Positions 11,079 to 24,214 of a DNA stretch of 64,000 bases are shown one piece after another (the stretch's first letter is position 1; each line of letters opens with the position of its first letter). Source of the DNA: Hemerocallis citrina (lineage: Eukaryota > Streptophyta > Magnoliopsida > Asparagales > Asphodelaceae); the NCBI GenBank assembly GCA_017893485.1, contig CM030358.1, positions 147,945,363 through 148,009,362 of the forward strand, written 5' to 3'. The notes beneath the pieces are model-generated. The model saw nothing but the letters and a program-made list of their open reading frames with translations. It had not been told where the DNA came from and searched no databases. The position numbers and the translations under genes were made by a program.

Positions 11079-11276
11079 ACAAGTTGTATTTATGTTTGTC
11101 AAGTTATTGTAAAATTCTGTTTTAGTGTCAGCCTCGTTGTATGTTGAGCTCTTCAACTTAAATAAAAAGTTTGTTTTGCTTCTGACGTTCGAATACTGCG
11201 TTGGCAGGTATTAGTTTAAGTATAACTCCAACTTTTGACAACTACTCAAAATCAGAAGCAAATCCTCTCTCTTATA

Positions 11277-11785
11277 GGCGAACCACTTTCAGCTCGCTTA
11301 GGAGCGAACCTCCGAACTTGCCGTTAGAGTCTGTTCAATGGTTGTGGGAGCAATTCCAAATGGCGAACTACTTCTAACTCGCTTAAGAGCGAGCTTACGA
11401 AGCAGAATCAAGCCAAGTGTTGGACTCCAAACCATCGTTAGAGTGATTCAACGGTTGTGGGAGCAATTCTGAATGGCGAACTACTTCTAACTCGCTTAAG
11501 AGCGAGCTTGCGAAGCAGAATCGAGCCAAGTGTTGGACTCCGAACCATCGTTAGAGTGATTCAACGGTTGTGGGAGCAATTCCGAATGGCGAACTACTTC
11601 TACCTCGCTTAGGAGCGAGCTCACGATGCAGAATCGAGCCAAGTGCTGGACTCCGAACCATCGTTAGAGTGATTCAACGGTTGTCGGAGCAATTCCGAAT
11701 GGAGAACTACTTCTACCTTGCTTAAGAGCAAGCTCGCGAAGCAGAATCGAGCCAAGTGTTGGACTCCGAACCATCGTTAGAGTGA
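11277..11785. repeat. 113-bp tandem repeat array
   Basis: The anchor TGGCGAACTACTTCTA (TGGAGAACTACTTCTA in the last unit) begins at 11361, 11474, 11587 and 11700, an exact 113-bp period, with a more diverged unit before it. Each unit contains the short palindrome CTCGCTTAAGAGCGAG. The array lies between the second antisense ORF and the degenerate end of pol. Confidence 0.92.
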
Positions 11786-11939
11786 AGAGTGAAAGCAGTG
11801 ATATAAGCAATTTTACAAGTAAATATGAAAAGACTTTCTTTATTGAAAATTTATAGTCGGCTGCTTCTGAGTTGCGAGCCGTTATTACATATAAGAAATA
11901 AAGAGGAAAAATACAAGGGGAAGGAGAGGAACGGTTCGA

Positions 11940-14900
11940 CATCCCGGAATACTTCGAGAGGCGCTGAGGCGCTTTCTTGGTATTTCAAAAGATGGTCGGC
12001 ATTCCAAGTCCTTGGGATCTCTTTGCCTTCGAGGTTTTCTAGACGATAAGCTCCAGGCCGAACTACTCTTGTGATCTTATAGGGTCCCTCTCAATTTGGA
12101 GCTAGCTTGCTCTTCTGACTAGGAAAGGAGATAGCTAACTTTCTGAGGACCAAGTCCCCTTCTTTGAGGACAGTGGGACGGACTCTCTTATTGTACGCCA
12201 ACTCGATCCTCCTTTGATAGCTCTGTTGGCGGATTGCCGCTATTTCTCGTAGTTCGTCGATCAAGTCCAAGTTTGCCCGAAGTTCTCTGGCATTCTGTTC
12301 GCAGCAAGGCGAGGAGAGGGTATTCCGACTTCCAAAGGGATCACAGCCTCAGACCCATAGGTGAGGTTGAATGGTGACTCTCCTGTGGGGGTCTGTTTCG
12401 TGGTGCGGTAGTTCCACAGCACGTTAGGAAGCTGATCGACCCATAAGCCTTTAGAGCACTTATTCAGCCTCTTCTTAATATCGAAGAGGATCTGTCGGTT
12501 AGCATTATCGACTTGACCATTCGACTGCGGATGAAAGATGGAAGAGAAACGTTGGTGGATAGCGAGATCTTCACATAGAGCTCGGAATGCAGCCCCAGTA
12601 AGTTAGGTTCCGTTGTCTGTTATGAGTACTCGAGGTACACTGAATCGGCAGATAACGTTCTTCCAGAAGAACTGAAGTACTTTGCTCTTGGTGATAGTGG
12701 CCAAGGGCTCGGCCTCTACCCGCTTCGAGAAGTAGTCGATCGCCACGACTAAGAACTTGAGCTGGCCCGGAGCCGGAGGGAATGGCCCTAGTAAATCCAT
12801 CCCCCACACTGCGAAAGGGATAGGACTTGATAGGGAGGTGAGTTGAGCTTGTGGGAGGCGACGAACGTTGGAATACTTCTGGCAAGAGCTGCATTGCCGA
12901 ACGTGTCGCTCGGTGTCTTGGAGGAGAGTAGGCCAGAAGTACCCGTAATTCAACACCTTCCGAGCTAGGGACCTGGACCTTGAATGTGCCCCGCCAATGC
13001 CTTCATGGAGCTCTTGCAAGGCGTAATCGGCTTGTTCGGGGGAGAGGCATCTTAGGTATGGCCTGCCGTCCACTTGTGTGAAGGAGCGTTTGTACAAAAT
13101 CCCCTCAACTAGGGTGTACCGCTTCGCCCCGGGTTCTTACTCGGTGAGCTTCCTCAGGGTCTTCGGGGAGGAGCTCATCCCTTAGGAATTCCATTAGTGG
13201 TTTCATCCAATTATCTTGCAGTAGGACCGGCAGCGACTCCACCGAGTCGAGAGTTTTGTCTTCTATACTTGGTTTCAAGAGTACCTCGATCAAGACGGTC
13301 TGCTCAAGACCTTGGAGGGAGGAGGAGGCTAGCTTGGAGAGGGCATCAGCCTGGGAATTCTCTTCTCGGGGGATTCGCTGGAAGAGAGCTTCTTCAAACA
13401 GAGCCATGAGACCTTGGACTTTAGCGAGATACTTCGCCATCCGATCGTCTCGTGCTTCATACTCGCCTAAGACTTGATTTACTACTAGTTGAGAGTCACT
13501 GAAGATTCGGAGGCACTGAGCCCCTGCCCTTCGAGCCATCCCGAGGTCGGCTATGAGTGCCTCATACTCTGCTTCATTGTTGGAGGCCTTGAAGTTGATG
13601 CAGAGGGAGTATTGGAGGACGAAATCATCTGGGCCTGCCAGAATGACCCCGGCTCTGCTTCCCTCATTGCAGGAGGATCCATCCACAAAGACCAACCAGA
13701 TAGGAGGTCCGTTCGTTGCCTGGCTGACCTCGGGAATGGTGCTCTCAATGATGAACTCTGCTAAGGCCTGAGCCTTGATCGCAGTCCGAGGTTGGTATGA
13801 AATGTCATGCTGGCTTAACTCGATGGACCACTTCATGAGTCGACCGGAGGTCTCCAGCTTGTGGAGGACTTGCTTCAGCAGTTGGTCAGTAAGAACGACC
13901 ACCGAATGGAACTGGAAGTAGGGGCGAAGCTTTCTTGCTGCCATAATCAGGGCGTACGCCATCTTTTCTATCTTCGGGTAGCGGAGCTAGCATCTCGAAG
14001 CACCTTGCTCACGTAGTAGATGGGCTTTTGAGCCTGGTCTTCTTCCCTAACCAAAACGGCGCTAAGGGTCTGTTCGGAAGCAGCTAAGTAGAGATAGAGG
14101 GTTTTGCCCGGAACGGGCTTGCTGAGTAGAGGAGGGTTGACTAAATAAGCCTTTAGCTGGTCAAACGACTCCTGTTGCTGTTGTCCCCATTCGAAACCCT
14201 TAGCTCCCCTGAGAGCCTTGAAGAAGGGGAGGCACTTTTCCCCGGACTTCGAGAGGAAATGCCCAATAGCAGCTAGGCGGCCTGTTAGCTTCTGAACTTC
14301 CTTGACATTCTTGGGAGGTGCTATGTCCAATATGGCCTTGATTTTCTCACGGTTAGCTTCGATTCCTCGTTGGCTGACCATGAAGCCGAGGAACTTTCTT
14401 GACGAGACTCCGAACGCACACTTGTTCGGATTGAGCCTCATGTTGTGCTTTTTCAGTACATCGAATGCCTCCTGTAGATCGGCCACATGATCGATCCCTC
14501 GGATGCTCTTCACAAGCATGTTTTCTACATATACCTCCATATTACGACCGATCTGACTTTGAAATACTTTGTTGACGAGGCACTGGTATGCGGCACCTGC
14601 ATTCTTCAGTCCGAACGGTATTATCCCGTAGCAGTAGAGGCCCTGGTCGGTTACAAAGGAACTCTTCGGGATGTCCAGGGGAAACACACGGATTTGATTG
14701 TACCCGAAGAAAGCGTCCATGAAGCTGAGGAGCTCATGGCCCGAAGTGGCGTCGATGCGGGTGTCGATGCTCGGAAGGGGGAATGGGTCTTTGGGACATG
14801 CCTTGTTCAGATCAGTGAAGTCGATACATATCCTCCAGGTTCCATTGGCCTTCTTTACCATGACTACATTGGAAAGCCATTCAGGGTAGTTAACCTCCTA

Positions 14901-15890
14901 TATGAACCGAGCCTTTAGGAGCTTGTCTACCTCTTCTTTGATAGCTTGTTGTCGCTCGAAAGCGAACTTGCGCCTCTTCTGTTGGATCGGTTTGGACCCC
15001 GGTGCAACGCTGAGGTGGTGGACTAGAAGCTCCTTGGAGATTCCCGGCATGTCGGTAGCGGACCAAGCAAAGAGGTCGCGGTTCCTTCGGATGCACTGGA
15101 CTATGTCGGAGCATAGGGCAGATGGGAGGGTCTTGCTAATAAAGAACTTTCGGCTCGGTTCCTGCTCAGAGAAGAGCACTTCCTCCAATTCATCCACTGG
15201 CTCAGACATTGGTCGGACACTCTCCTGGGGGATTTCTAGAGTTTCGAGGGAGAGGACTGGACCCCCAGTCGAAGTCATATAGCACTTTCGGGCTACTTCT
15301 TGGCTGCCCTTGACTTCCCCCACTCCTGCCCGGGTGGGGAATTTCATCTTGAGGTGATATGCTGAAGGAACGGCTTCTAGGGCAGCTAGACCGGGTCGGC
15401 CTAGGATGACATTGTACGCAGTTGGAACATCTACGACCATAAAGTCCATCGGCTCCGTCCGGGTGGTAGGAGTTTTGCCAGCAGTTACTTCGAGGGTGAT
15501 TACCCCTTCAATAGTTACTGGCACTCCCGTGAACCCATGGAGTGTGTAGCCCGCTGGTTTGAGTCGGTTGCGGGACAGCTTGAGCCCTCGGAAGGCAGAG
15601 AGGAAGAGGATGTTCACGAAGCTCCTGTTGTCTACTAGGATCCTTTCCACTTTGAAGTTTGCCATATGAAGATTGATCACTAGGGCGTCACAGTGGGGGG
15701 TCCTGACCCCTTCGAGATCTTCATCTGAGAACGTGACCGGGACACCGAGGCCTTTGGGGGGGAGGAGTGCCGTGAACTGAATTGACCTCTTGGATAAAAG
15801 CTTTTCGAGAGGACTTGGAAGAGCCTCCCATGGGGCCTCCATGAATAAGATGTAGGATGCGCTCTTCCTCGAAATCAGGAGTTTCATCAC
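11940..15890 (-). pseudogene. pol of the Tat element (protease, RT, two RNase H domains, integrase), degenerate
   Basis: Reading on the minus strand: protease region (15890-14898) with VDNRSF where a D-T/S/G-G-type site is expected; RT (14861-13968) with SFMDAFFGYNQI and YVENML in place of YVDD; a gypsy RNase H; then a second, archaeal-type RNase H with the D, E and D positions visible in VFVDGSS, NNEAEYEAL and FSDSQLV; then integrase (13097-12603) with an HHCC finger, WGMDLLGPF and ITDNG. Frameshifts lie near 13970 and 13105, an in-frame stop directly follows ITDNGT near 12606, and another lies in the C-terminal part near 12090. The usual catalytic Glu of the integrase is an Asp in the GQVDNANR segment near 12500. 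Replication by its own enzymes is excluded. Confidence 0.9.
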
Positions 15891-15993
15891 GCTGCTCAGG
15901 ATGCTTGTTAGCCCCTCGAGGCGGAGGAGAGGAGAGGTCGGCTCGGTCTTTCGCTCTTACAAATTTGGCCAGCTGCCCCCTTTGGATGAGGGC

Positions 15994-17714
15994 TTATATT
16001 TTGTTCTTCAGTGCCCAACAATCGTTGGTGTCGTGGCCATGATCCCGGTGGTAACGGCACCACTTCTCTTTGTTCCTCCTCTTGGGAGGGGTGTTCATCC
16101 TCGGAGCAGGAGGTATGACCCCCTCCTTCTCCACTTCCATTAGAATGGTGGAGATATTAGCATTGAGGGGAGTGAATTTCTCGAACCTGGGGGGAGGGCG
16201 GCACTGACCGCCGTTGTTCTTCTGAAGCTTCTTGGCCCCTTTTTCTTCGGTTGACTTTCTCTTTGTCCCGGAGGTAGACCCTCCGAAGCTTGGGAGGTAA
16301 GCGGCCTCTTTGGCCCGAATGTACTTTTCACTCCTAAGAAGGAGATCGGCAAAGTTCTGTGGGGGCTTCTTAGCAAGAGAGGAACAGAGACTAGAATTGA
16401 AGACATTTGATTGGAAGGCGGCCGTCGCAACCGATTGGTCAAGGGAGGCGATGGACCTGACCTCCGCAGTGAACCTCTTCACATAGTCTCTTAACTTCTC
16501 ACTTTTCTCCTGCCTGAGTTGGAGGAGTGAGATGCTGGTCTTCTCTGTGCGTCTGCTGCTCACAAAATGGGTGGCGAAGAGGGTCTCGAATTGCTCGAAG
16601 GAGAATATGGAGGAGGGGGCAAGGCGTGAGTACCATTCCCGAGCCGAACCCTTCAGAGTGGCGGGAAAGGTTTTGCACAGCAAGGCATCGGAAGCTTGGT
16701 GATTAGCATGAGGGTCTTGAAGCTTTCGATGTGGTCCACGGGGTCTGACTCCCCCGAGTAAGTTTCGAACTGTGGGGGCTTGAAACCGATTGGGATAGGT
16801 GCCTCCATGATGGTTCGGGAGAAGGGAGGTCTACTCGGGCGGATGGTCCTACCCCTCAGTTCTTCGTCTTGGTCAATCCGGCCGATGCGCCTCTCCATCT
16901 CGTGGAGACAGCGATAGAGAGCATCGTCCCTCCGACGGTAGTCAAATGAGCCTCGAGACTCGTCTTCATAGGAGGGGGAGCGGGGACTACGACGACAGTA
17001 ACCACGGGAGCGGCGAGGACTAGGAATATGCTGTTGGTTGTTAGGAGCTGGATGAGGAGTTACGGACCGATGGCGAGGACTTGGGACCCGTGGGGGAGTA
17101 GGAACCCTTTGGGCATTATTGTTGTTGGGTCGGAGGTTGAGAGCTTGCAAAACAGTCTCCTGGAACTGCTGGAACTCGGCACGAGTGATGGGTGCCTCAT
17201 CGTTTCTCGGATGTTGCCGACCGGCAGGGGAATGATGTCTTCTCCTGTGGTGCTCGGGGGACTCCCTCCGCCCTCTTCGGGTAGGGGACCTTCTGTAGTC
17301 TCGGTGGTGAGGGGATCGCTCATCCGGACGTTGTTGGTGGGAGGCTCCCTCTCGGGCCCGCTTTTCATCCAGATGGCGGCGAAGATCCCCATCCTTCTAC
17401 CGATTGAGAATGGTATTGCGAAGGTCGGAAACTCGAGGATGGTGGGAGGCCATCGAATCGGAAGAGGCATTGTGTATTGAGATGCGGTCCTGTAAGCGGG
17501 TTGGGACGCGAGGCCCTGCACCAGCGTTTTGAGGACCAGGGGGACCCCTAGGAGGTTGCTGATTCTGAGGAAGCTAGTCCTGCTGGAGAGGGTCCTCAGC
17601 TTGAGGTGGAAGTTGCCCTTGCTGCTGAGCGGGTTGGATGGGGACTTCCTGTTGCTGATCAACGGGGTTGGGCCCATGGTTGGACCATCTGGATCTTACT
17701 TTCCTAGGAGGCAT
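15994..17714 (-). pseudogene. gag of the Tat element, degenerate
   Basis: The start ATG at 17714-17712 (MPPRKVRSRWSN) opens a frame rich in Pro, Gln and Arg but interrupted by stops near 17576 and 17398. The capsid-like region follows with FETYSGESDPVDHIESF and, after a frameshift near 16670, LKGSAREWYSRL, then a histidine-rich CRYHRDHGHDTNDC motif near the end, which is the typical gag zinc motif of the Tat lineage. The product would form the virus-like particle in the cytoplasm. The stops and the frameshift make this copy non-functional. Confidence 0.85.
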
Positions 17715-17767
17715 GGCTGGAGAAGATCTGACCAACAGGAAGAGGGGAGGTTGCTATTCGTATGTTT

Positions 17768-17786
17768 CCCACAGACGGGGCCAATC
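17768..17786 (-). promoter_or_regulatory. Primer-binding site of the Tat element
   Basis: The minus strand reads GATTGGCCCCGTCTGTGGG directly after the 5' LTR. It resembles the TTGGCGCCGTCTGTGGG-type site common in Tat elements (thought to pair with a tRNA-Arg) with one mismatch. The tRNA was not checked. Confidence 0.7.
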
Positions 17787-18065
17787 TGTTACCGCTAAAT
17801 CTGGTGTGGGGGTAAACAGACAGTATTTGTGAATTCTTAGGAAAACTGAATAGCAAGCACCTAACTTGTTCCTCCGGAGTTCGACCGCTGACTCCCGCTG
17901 TTCACCTGCAAAAAGTGCGAGACACCGGGGTTGATCCCGGCGACGCACCCTCCGATGCTCAAGTCAATATTCAGGAAAGATTATGAGAGAGCGTAAATTG
18001 GCAAAAGATTGATTACCCTTAACGGTGGTAGGTGGGGGGTATTTATAGTCGCCACTACAAGAAAA

Positions 18066-18600
18066 ACCCTTTTCCGCAATGCCAAATGTCGTTGCTAAAA
18101 CTCGTTTGTCGTTGCGAAAAATATTTTTGGCAACGACATTTGTCGTTGCAAGGTCGTTGCGCGTCCGGGCGTCGCTAAAGATTTTGACTACGACTTGCTG
18201 TCGTTGCCAAACATAGATTGTTTCGCAATGACATTGCCGTTGCAATATATATTGTCGTTGCCATACCTAATTCCACCCGTGCTATGGTATAAAATCAATC
18301 GCAACAACCTTTGTCGTTGCCAAACATACTTCATATATTTGGCAACGACTCATGTCGTTGCTAAAGATACTTCATATAACATCAATCGCAACAACATTTG
18401 TCGTTGCCAAACATACTTCATATATTTGGCAACGACTACTGTCGTTGACAAAGCTCGACTGTTTTGCAATTATTTTTATAATTGCTTTGCAATACTTGTA
18501 TTTTGGTAACAACTATAGTCGTTGCTAAAGCTACCAATTGTCGTTGCGAAATTTTAATTCTTTTCGAGACAAATTATATATTGTCGTTGCATCAGCCCTA
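18066..18600. repeat. Left subterminal repeats of the CACTA element
   Basis: More than ten copies of the core TCGTTGC or GCAACGA, often as the palindrome GCAACGACATTTGTCGTTGC or close variants. They mirror the right subterminal zone at 24215-24470. Confidence 0.88.
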
Positions 18601-19224
18601 TCCAAACTAGCATACACTTCAAAAACATTAAAAACCAACATCATTCCAAAAACTATAATATTAACCTTGTCCAACATATTACATTTATGTCACATATAAG
18701 AAGCAATGCCCAAAATATTACAACCATCAACTTCTCAAAAAGATATCTAAGTATCTCATAATCATTTCCATTGTGCATAATAAGCTTAACCATGTTTTCT
18801 GATATTCTCTTGACATCTAAACATTGCAACAAAATTGGATGCAAGATTGAAAGAACTGAATCAACTTAGAACAAAAGAATATTTTGGGATGAATATTCTC
18901 AGAAAATACAAGTAGCAAAAAAGTGGGGTTGATGTTGGAGAGTTAATAACCTAAACCAACAACTAACTCATATAAGATATAACTAAATCATACACTGTCA
19001 AAATATGATACAAAAATATATGCTCCCGGACCAATGTCTTCATTCCCTAATTCTCCAAATGCAGTTCCTTCTCGTGGTACCTACATATTTGAAATAATGA
19101 TTAGTCCAGCAGTATACAATGAAACTATGAAAGATTGCCAAAACTATTGGAACTTGTATGCACAAAACAATACAGCATAATAGTGCCACTAAAATTAATA
19201 GTACCTTGATCATTCGAGGAATTT

Positions 19225-19555
19225 CATGCACCTCTATTTGTAAGTTGTGCCAACAATTCTTGTTTCATTGCATCCATTGCACGCTGCATATCTTTCTTTT
19301 GTTGTTCAATTTGTCTTGTTGTTCTTTCTTGAGTTTCTTGCAACTGCTTTATCAATTTCTGCTGCTATTCAATCTTCTTTTGTTGCTCATTGATCAAGTT
19401 TTGTTGCTCAAGTTGCTGTCTTCCTTTACAATAACCTTTTAATGCAGTTCCCTTGCCATGAAAATACCCTGATCTAGGCTTCAAAACATCTAGAAAGATC
19501 TCCTCTTGAGTCATTGAATCACCATGTGCAGCAACTGCTACTTTAAGTTGCTCCT
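19225..19555 (-). pseudogene. Exon of an En/Spm-type accessory transposase (Ptta family)
   Basis: The minus-strand reading contains EEIFLDVLKPRSGYFHGKG followed by a Gln-rich coiled coil (EQQNLINEQQKKIE, then a TAG stop, then QQKLIKQLQETQER). The SGY-(F/V)-(H/R)-GKG motif and Gln-rich tail are typical of the plant Ptta/En/Spm protein, which binds the subterminal repeats of CACTA elements. The in-frame stop near 19366 shows that this copy is degenerate. Confidence 0.7.
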
Positions 19556-20296
19556 AATTAAATAACAATAACAAAAAATAAAATTTACCATGAAGCATCT
19601 TACAAAAATATCTTACAAAAATATCATCTGCACTTGGTTGTTGTCACCTTCATATTTAAATTAAAGAAACTGATTAAACAAATTAAATATCATCTGCACT
19701 TACATGAAGAGCTCACAATTCACACTTTATGACTGAGAAATGCTAAGAAGTAAGAACCATAGGTTTTAAATCATCTATACTGAATGTTAGATACTAAAAT
19801 TCAGTAGAGATGATAATTAACTAATCCAAATGGAGTTTTAAAAAAATCAAATTTCAATGATTCCTCTTCACTATCTGCAATCTAGCCACACTCAGTGAAT
19901 CCCTCCAGATGTTTTTATATGCAACATCCATGTTGTGGAATAGATAACTATGCTATTATTTCCACTACTTCAGAGATGTTATACCTGAGATCATGATTCT
20001 AAAGTGGATTACAGCCCGTCATATATTGGTAATATCAGACATATGTCGGGTGTATCTTTAGGCAAAATCCCAACCGATACAGCAAGTGTGTCTTGGTAAA
20101 ACCATGTTAGTCATCATATGGAATAACTTAATTCCTCTTACAGGGATTTTACTGTGATGATTACTATGATGACCTGACTTTGAATGAGGATCGCCGTACA
20201 GGACAAAGGTCTATAAAAGATGATAACTTTTAGTGATGCCAACTTTTTACAATATTTTTAAAACTTGCACATAAATGTAGGGATAAATAAACTTAC

Positions 20297-20866
20297 TGCT
20301 TCAAAATGAATTGTTTCATCCTCAGACTGCAGCATGAGAATCAGAGTGGGAAGAGCATTACACTCCACTATCTACAAAAAGAAGAAAACATAAATAAATA
20401 CAGTAACTATATTAATACCGACTTCTAACAAAAATGTAAAACTTCTAAAAGGGCAGCTGCTCACTTTGGTTTTGTTTTCGTCATTTTTAAATGCCAGAGT
20501 CCTTAAAGCACCTGCAGCTGCTCTCTGTACCTTAAGATCAGTAAATTCGAGCAGTTTAACAAGAGGTGGAATCCCATCTTCTATCCTGAATTTAATAGTA
20601 ATGAGGAAACCATATCACTGTCAGATATCAATCCAAACAACTAAAACATGCAGCATATATAAAAGCAAAAAAAGATAACCTGATGTAATTTTTTATGTTA
20701 TTGTTCTCATGGGCAAGGTTGGTTAATGCATCAGCTGCTCTTCTTACTGCATTAATAGCTGCTCGGGACTTAGAACCTTTCTCGTGCCTTTTTAAGAGAC
20801 CAACAAGAAAAGGCAAAGCACCAGTATCAACTATGAGTTGTTGGTGTTCAGGCTGTTCAAGCACAA
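20297..20866 (-). pseudogene. Captured ARM-repeat gene fragment (ARIA/ABAP1-like), three exons
   Basis: Three exons with matching splice sites lie in order on the minus strand: 20866-20680 (EHQQLIVDTGALPFLV, then NAVRRAADALTNLAHEN), 20585-20465 (DGIPPLVKLLEFTD, then RAAAGALRTLAFKN) and 20371-20297 (IVECNALPTLILML). These are armadillo repeats with the wording of the plant ARM-BTB proteins ARIA and ABAP1. The BTB part and the remaining ARM repeats are absent, so this is a fragment of the parent gene carried by the CACTA element. The frames are open. Confidence 0.8.
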
Positions 20867-22119
20867 CTAAATGATGACTATTAGCAGTTGAAACCTAGCA
20901 ATAAAATTAATGAAACTGCAACACCAACAAAATCAGTATTATAATAGAACCACTGTAGCTGACAAAATAAGAAAAAACATAATGATCTTTGGAAGTTATA
21001 ATTCTTATTATTTGTTAATAATAAATTGCCTCCAAAAGTAGTATTCCAATATGCTTTATCAGCTTCCAGCATAAGACTACATAGATTGATGGATGACAGT
21101 ATGTCAATGTATCACTAGAATCAATATATTTCAACATCTTCAAAGATTGTTTACCATATAGCTAACATACCCTCTCCAGTACACAATCAAGTGCTCAACA
21201 CACATGTTATACAAGCTTCTGATCCCATTTATGATTGTATTGCTAGATAATACGCGTATATTATCCGGGCCTGCCTAGTCATCCGGAGCATCACATTGCT
21301 AAGCAACAAATGATGGTTTTGGTGGTGTGGTCAGTAAACCGGAGCATCACATTGCATTGCAGGTCATTTGTAGGGACTGAATTGCATAATACACACTACA
21401 ATATGATTATCAAAAATCAAAATAAAATTAAAGAAATAGAGGTATCCTGAAATCATAATCTAATGACTAAATGATTTCGAGAAGAACACGAGTATAAACT
21501 TCATATAGAGAGTTACAATGCTGAAATACTATAACGATCGTATCTGCAGATTATATACTGAGAATTAACCGCAATCATGACCAATATTAGCTGAACAATG
21601 ATGTGTGCAGATTCAAAAAAAAGAATCAAGTTTGTCCATATACAGGGTCTTAATTTTCTGAGAAAATTATTCCTATAAATTTTCCGAAAGCTTTTCAATA
21701 ACTATAGCCAAAGAGCACAATCTAATCATAATTCATAACCTAATCAGTTGAGATATACATAATACAAGGAGAATTTTATATATGCATACAATAAGCATAC
21801 ATACATTACAAATATCAGCTACCATTTAGTTATTATAAGTTGGATACCAGACATTCACTTAAGAAAACAAGCATTACACCTAGCTACTTCAGTAAATTTA
21901 CTTGGACATCTTTAAAAATTTCTACTGTTATTAGGTGTAAGTAGGTAATCACCTATGAGATCACCAGTGAGATCACCATAAGGATGATGCGTTAAGTACT
22001 GGCGAACTTGACTACATAAATGGAGGTGAGCACTGAGCAGAAGCTAAGTTTTTGTGTTACTACCAACTTATATAATTTCTTAAGTTAGTAACTTTTATCT
22101 GTGAACCTTGTTTTAGCTG

Positions 22120-23441
22120 CACTTAATGATCGGCTACATTACCTGCAGAAGTATTGAACATTTTGAAAGATCCCAAATTTTGAAAGTTGTATAAGCAAGC
22201 CTCTCTCTGGAATGATACTAAAACTTCATCAACCTTCATTGGAAGCTCTTCACAAGAGTAAGGGATCCGAATGATACTAGGGTATGCAGGTAAATGAGTG
22301 TTAGTCACTGCAACCTGCAAAGAGATTCTCACAATAAGAACATTAGTTATTTTACATATCTAATTAGAAGAGATGAATTAGAGCTCTCATGATCTCATCA
22401 ATAATTGCTCAGGACTTAAAGGCAGTAACAGGTATGTAACATGCAATTGTCATAACAAAGTTGAAATGTTTATTACCTCATCAGATACCACAAAACGTTC
22501 TCTTCAGAACAAGTTCCATTTCTGCTGGGTCATAATCAACAACAAGACTGCTGTTAGTCGGTGTTATCAGGCGCCTTGAGGCTGAGAGACCGAAAATCAG
22601 ATGTCCAAATTGTAACTTAAATAGAAAGTAAATAGTACCATACTAGAATCTGCATATGACTAGATAACAGAATGCATTAAAATGTATTGATATGTAGCTA
22701 TTACAGATAGTGCGCAATCTCTCTCGAGCACAAGTTAGATACTTATATCTGCCAAATGATGACCTACATGTTCATAGACTAATTAAGAAGATAACTGGCA
22801 AGTTAAGAAAAAAATGCCAAGTAGTATGAACTGGCTAGATGCCAACCATACATGCAGAGAGCAAACCCTACCAATTAGCAAACGAAGATCATTAAAATCT
22901 GTTTAAAGTGACAAAGCTTCTAGAAAACAGTTGCTTAAAATTATTTCCTAAAGTATGCATTAGTTAAAAAATTATAAGTTAAGAAGTCAAAGTAATTGTC
23001 TATAATAAAATTGTGAAGACCAGATAGAAATTTGAAGCGAAAAAGAAAACCCAGCAAAAGATCTAAATTTCAGTCAAACAACCGTTTTACAATCCCACAA
23101 CTTTAGAGAGAAAAAATATAATCTGACCTAATCAGTCAACCAATCAAAATGATTCAGAATTGCAATTTACCAACCCACACCACCATGAAAATCTAACAAA
23201 ATTGCATAATGTAATTGAAAACTAGTTGTTGGCCATTATTAAGTGAAATAAAGACAACAGTTAATAAGACTTCGGGGGACAAAAAAAAGTTCAGAATTCA
23301 CATACCAAGTTGGGAGAAACATGTAAGCCAAGGGATGCCCCAGAAACATCTTGGTGGTGCATAGGATGAGGAGGAACAGGAGCAACATTCAACGAATTAG
23401 TCATCCACTCTGCCAGATTGGCTGTCGAAGATCCCAGGGCT
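22120..23441 (-). pseudogene. Captured TOPLESS-like corepressor fragment (tentative), three exons
   Basis: On the minus strand, 23441-23307 (between an acceptor GTTCAG and a donor GTATGTG) reads STANLAEWMTNSLN, then VPPHPMHH. A second block near 22580-22497 reads PTNSSLVVDYDPAEMELVLK and loses frame at its end. A third near 22320-22140 contains IPYSCEELP. The order resembles the region between the N-terminal and WD40 parts of TOPLESS-related corepressors (LAGWM, then TPPxNxxVDY, then LxKR, then DDLP). Similarity is modest and at least one frameshift is present, so the assignment is provisional. Confidence 0.45.
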
Positions 23442-24214
23442 GAACAGGACTAACATGCTTTTAACTTAATATTAGTGCAAACCAATTAACCTACAATCCT
23501 TAATCTCAAATTCGTAACTTCTCACTCAAATTGTAATATAAACTTTTCTCAATTTATGCTTCATTCAACACTCAATTCGAAACTAAAACAATAACAACAA
23601 GAAAATAAAGTTTCCATCTTCCAACTAAAACAACACAACTTTCTTCTTGCTAAACCAAATCAAATTAAAGACAACCCATTCAACCAAAATAAACATAGGC
23701 TATGGATTGCAGTTCCTACCCACAACTGATTATCAAAAGAATTGAAACTAAAACTATAGATGACAACAATACTCACCAAATAGGGTTGTGGATCGGGTTT
23801 AGAAGGTGATGGTTGTGTGCAACGTGCACATGAACGACAACAACGACAGTGACGACGGCCAGGTGATGAGGTGGTCGGGGTTGGGGGCTAGGGTTTGTGA
23901 GAAAGAGAGAGGGGACCGAGGCACTTGGGGGAGCACGACATTTGAGCGATCTAGTGTTTGAAAGAGGGAGCTAGGGTTTGTGAGAGGGAGGAAGATGAGA
24001 TGGGGACCGGCACTCAAAAATTGAAGAGGAAGAGGCGTCGGGCTGGAGACGAGGGGAACAACCACTTGGGAGAGTGTCAGGGACGCCGGAGCAGTCCCTG
24101 CAACGTCGGATTTAGGAAAGATACGACTAAGTATTTGGTGTGGTGGGTTTGGGGAATTAGGAAAATTTTGTGGCGACGTTTGGGGAATTTGGTGTGGTGG
24201 GGGATATTAAGTGT

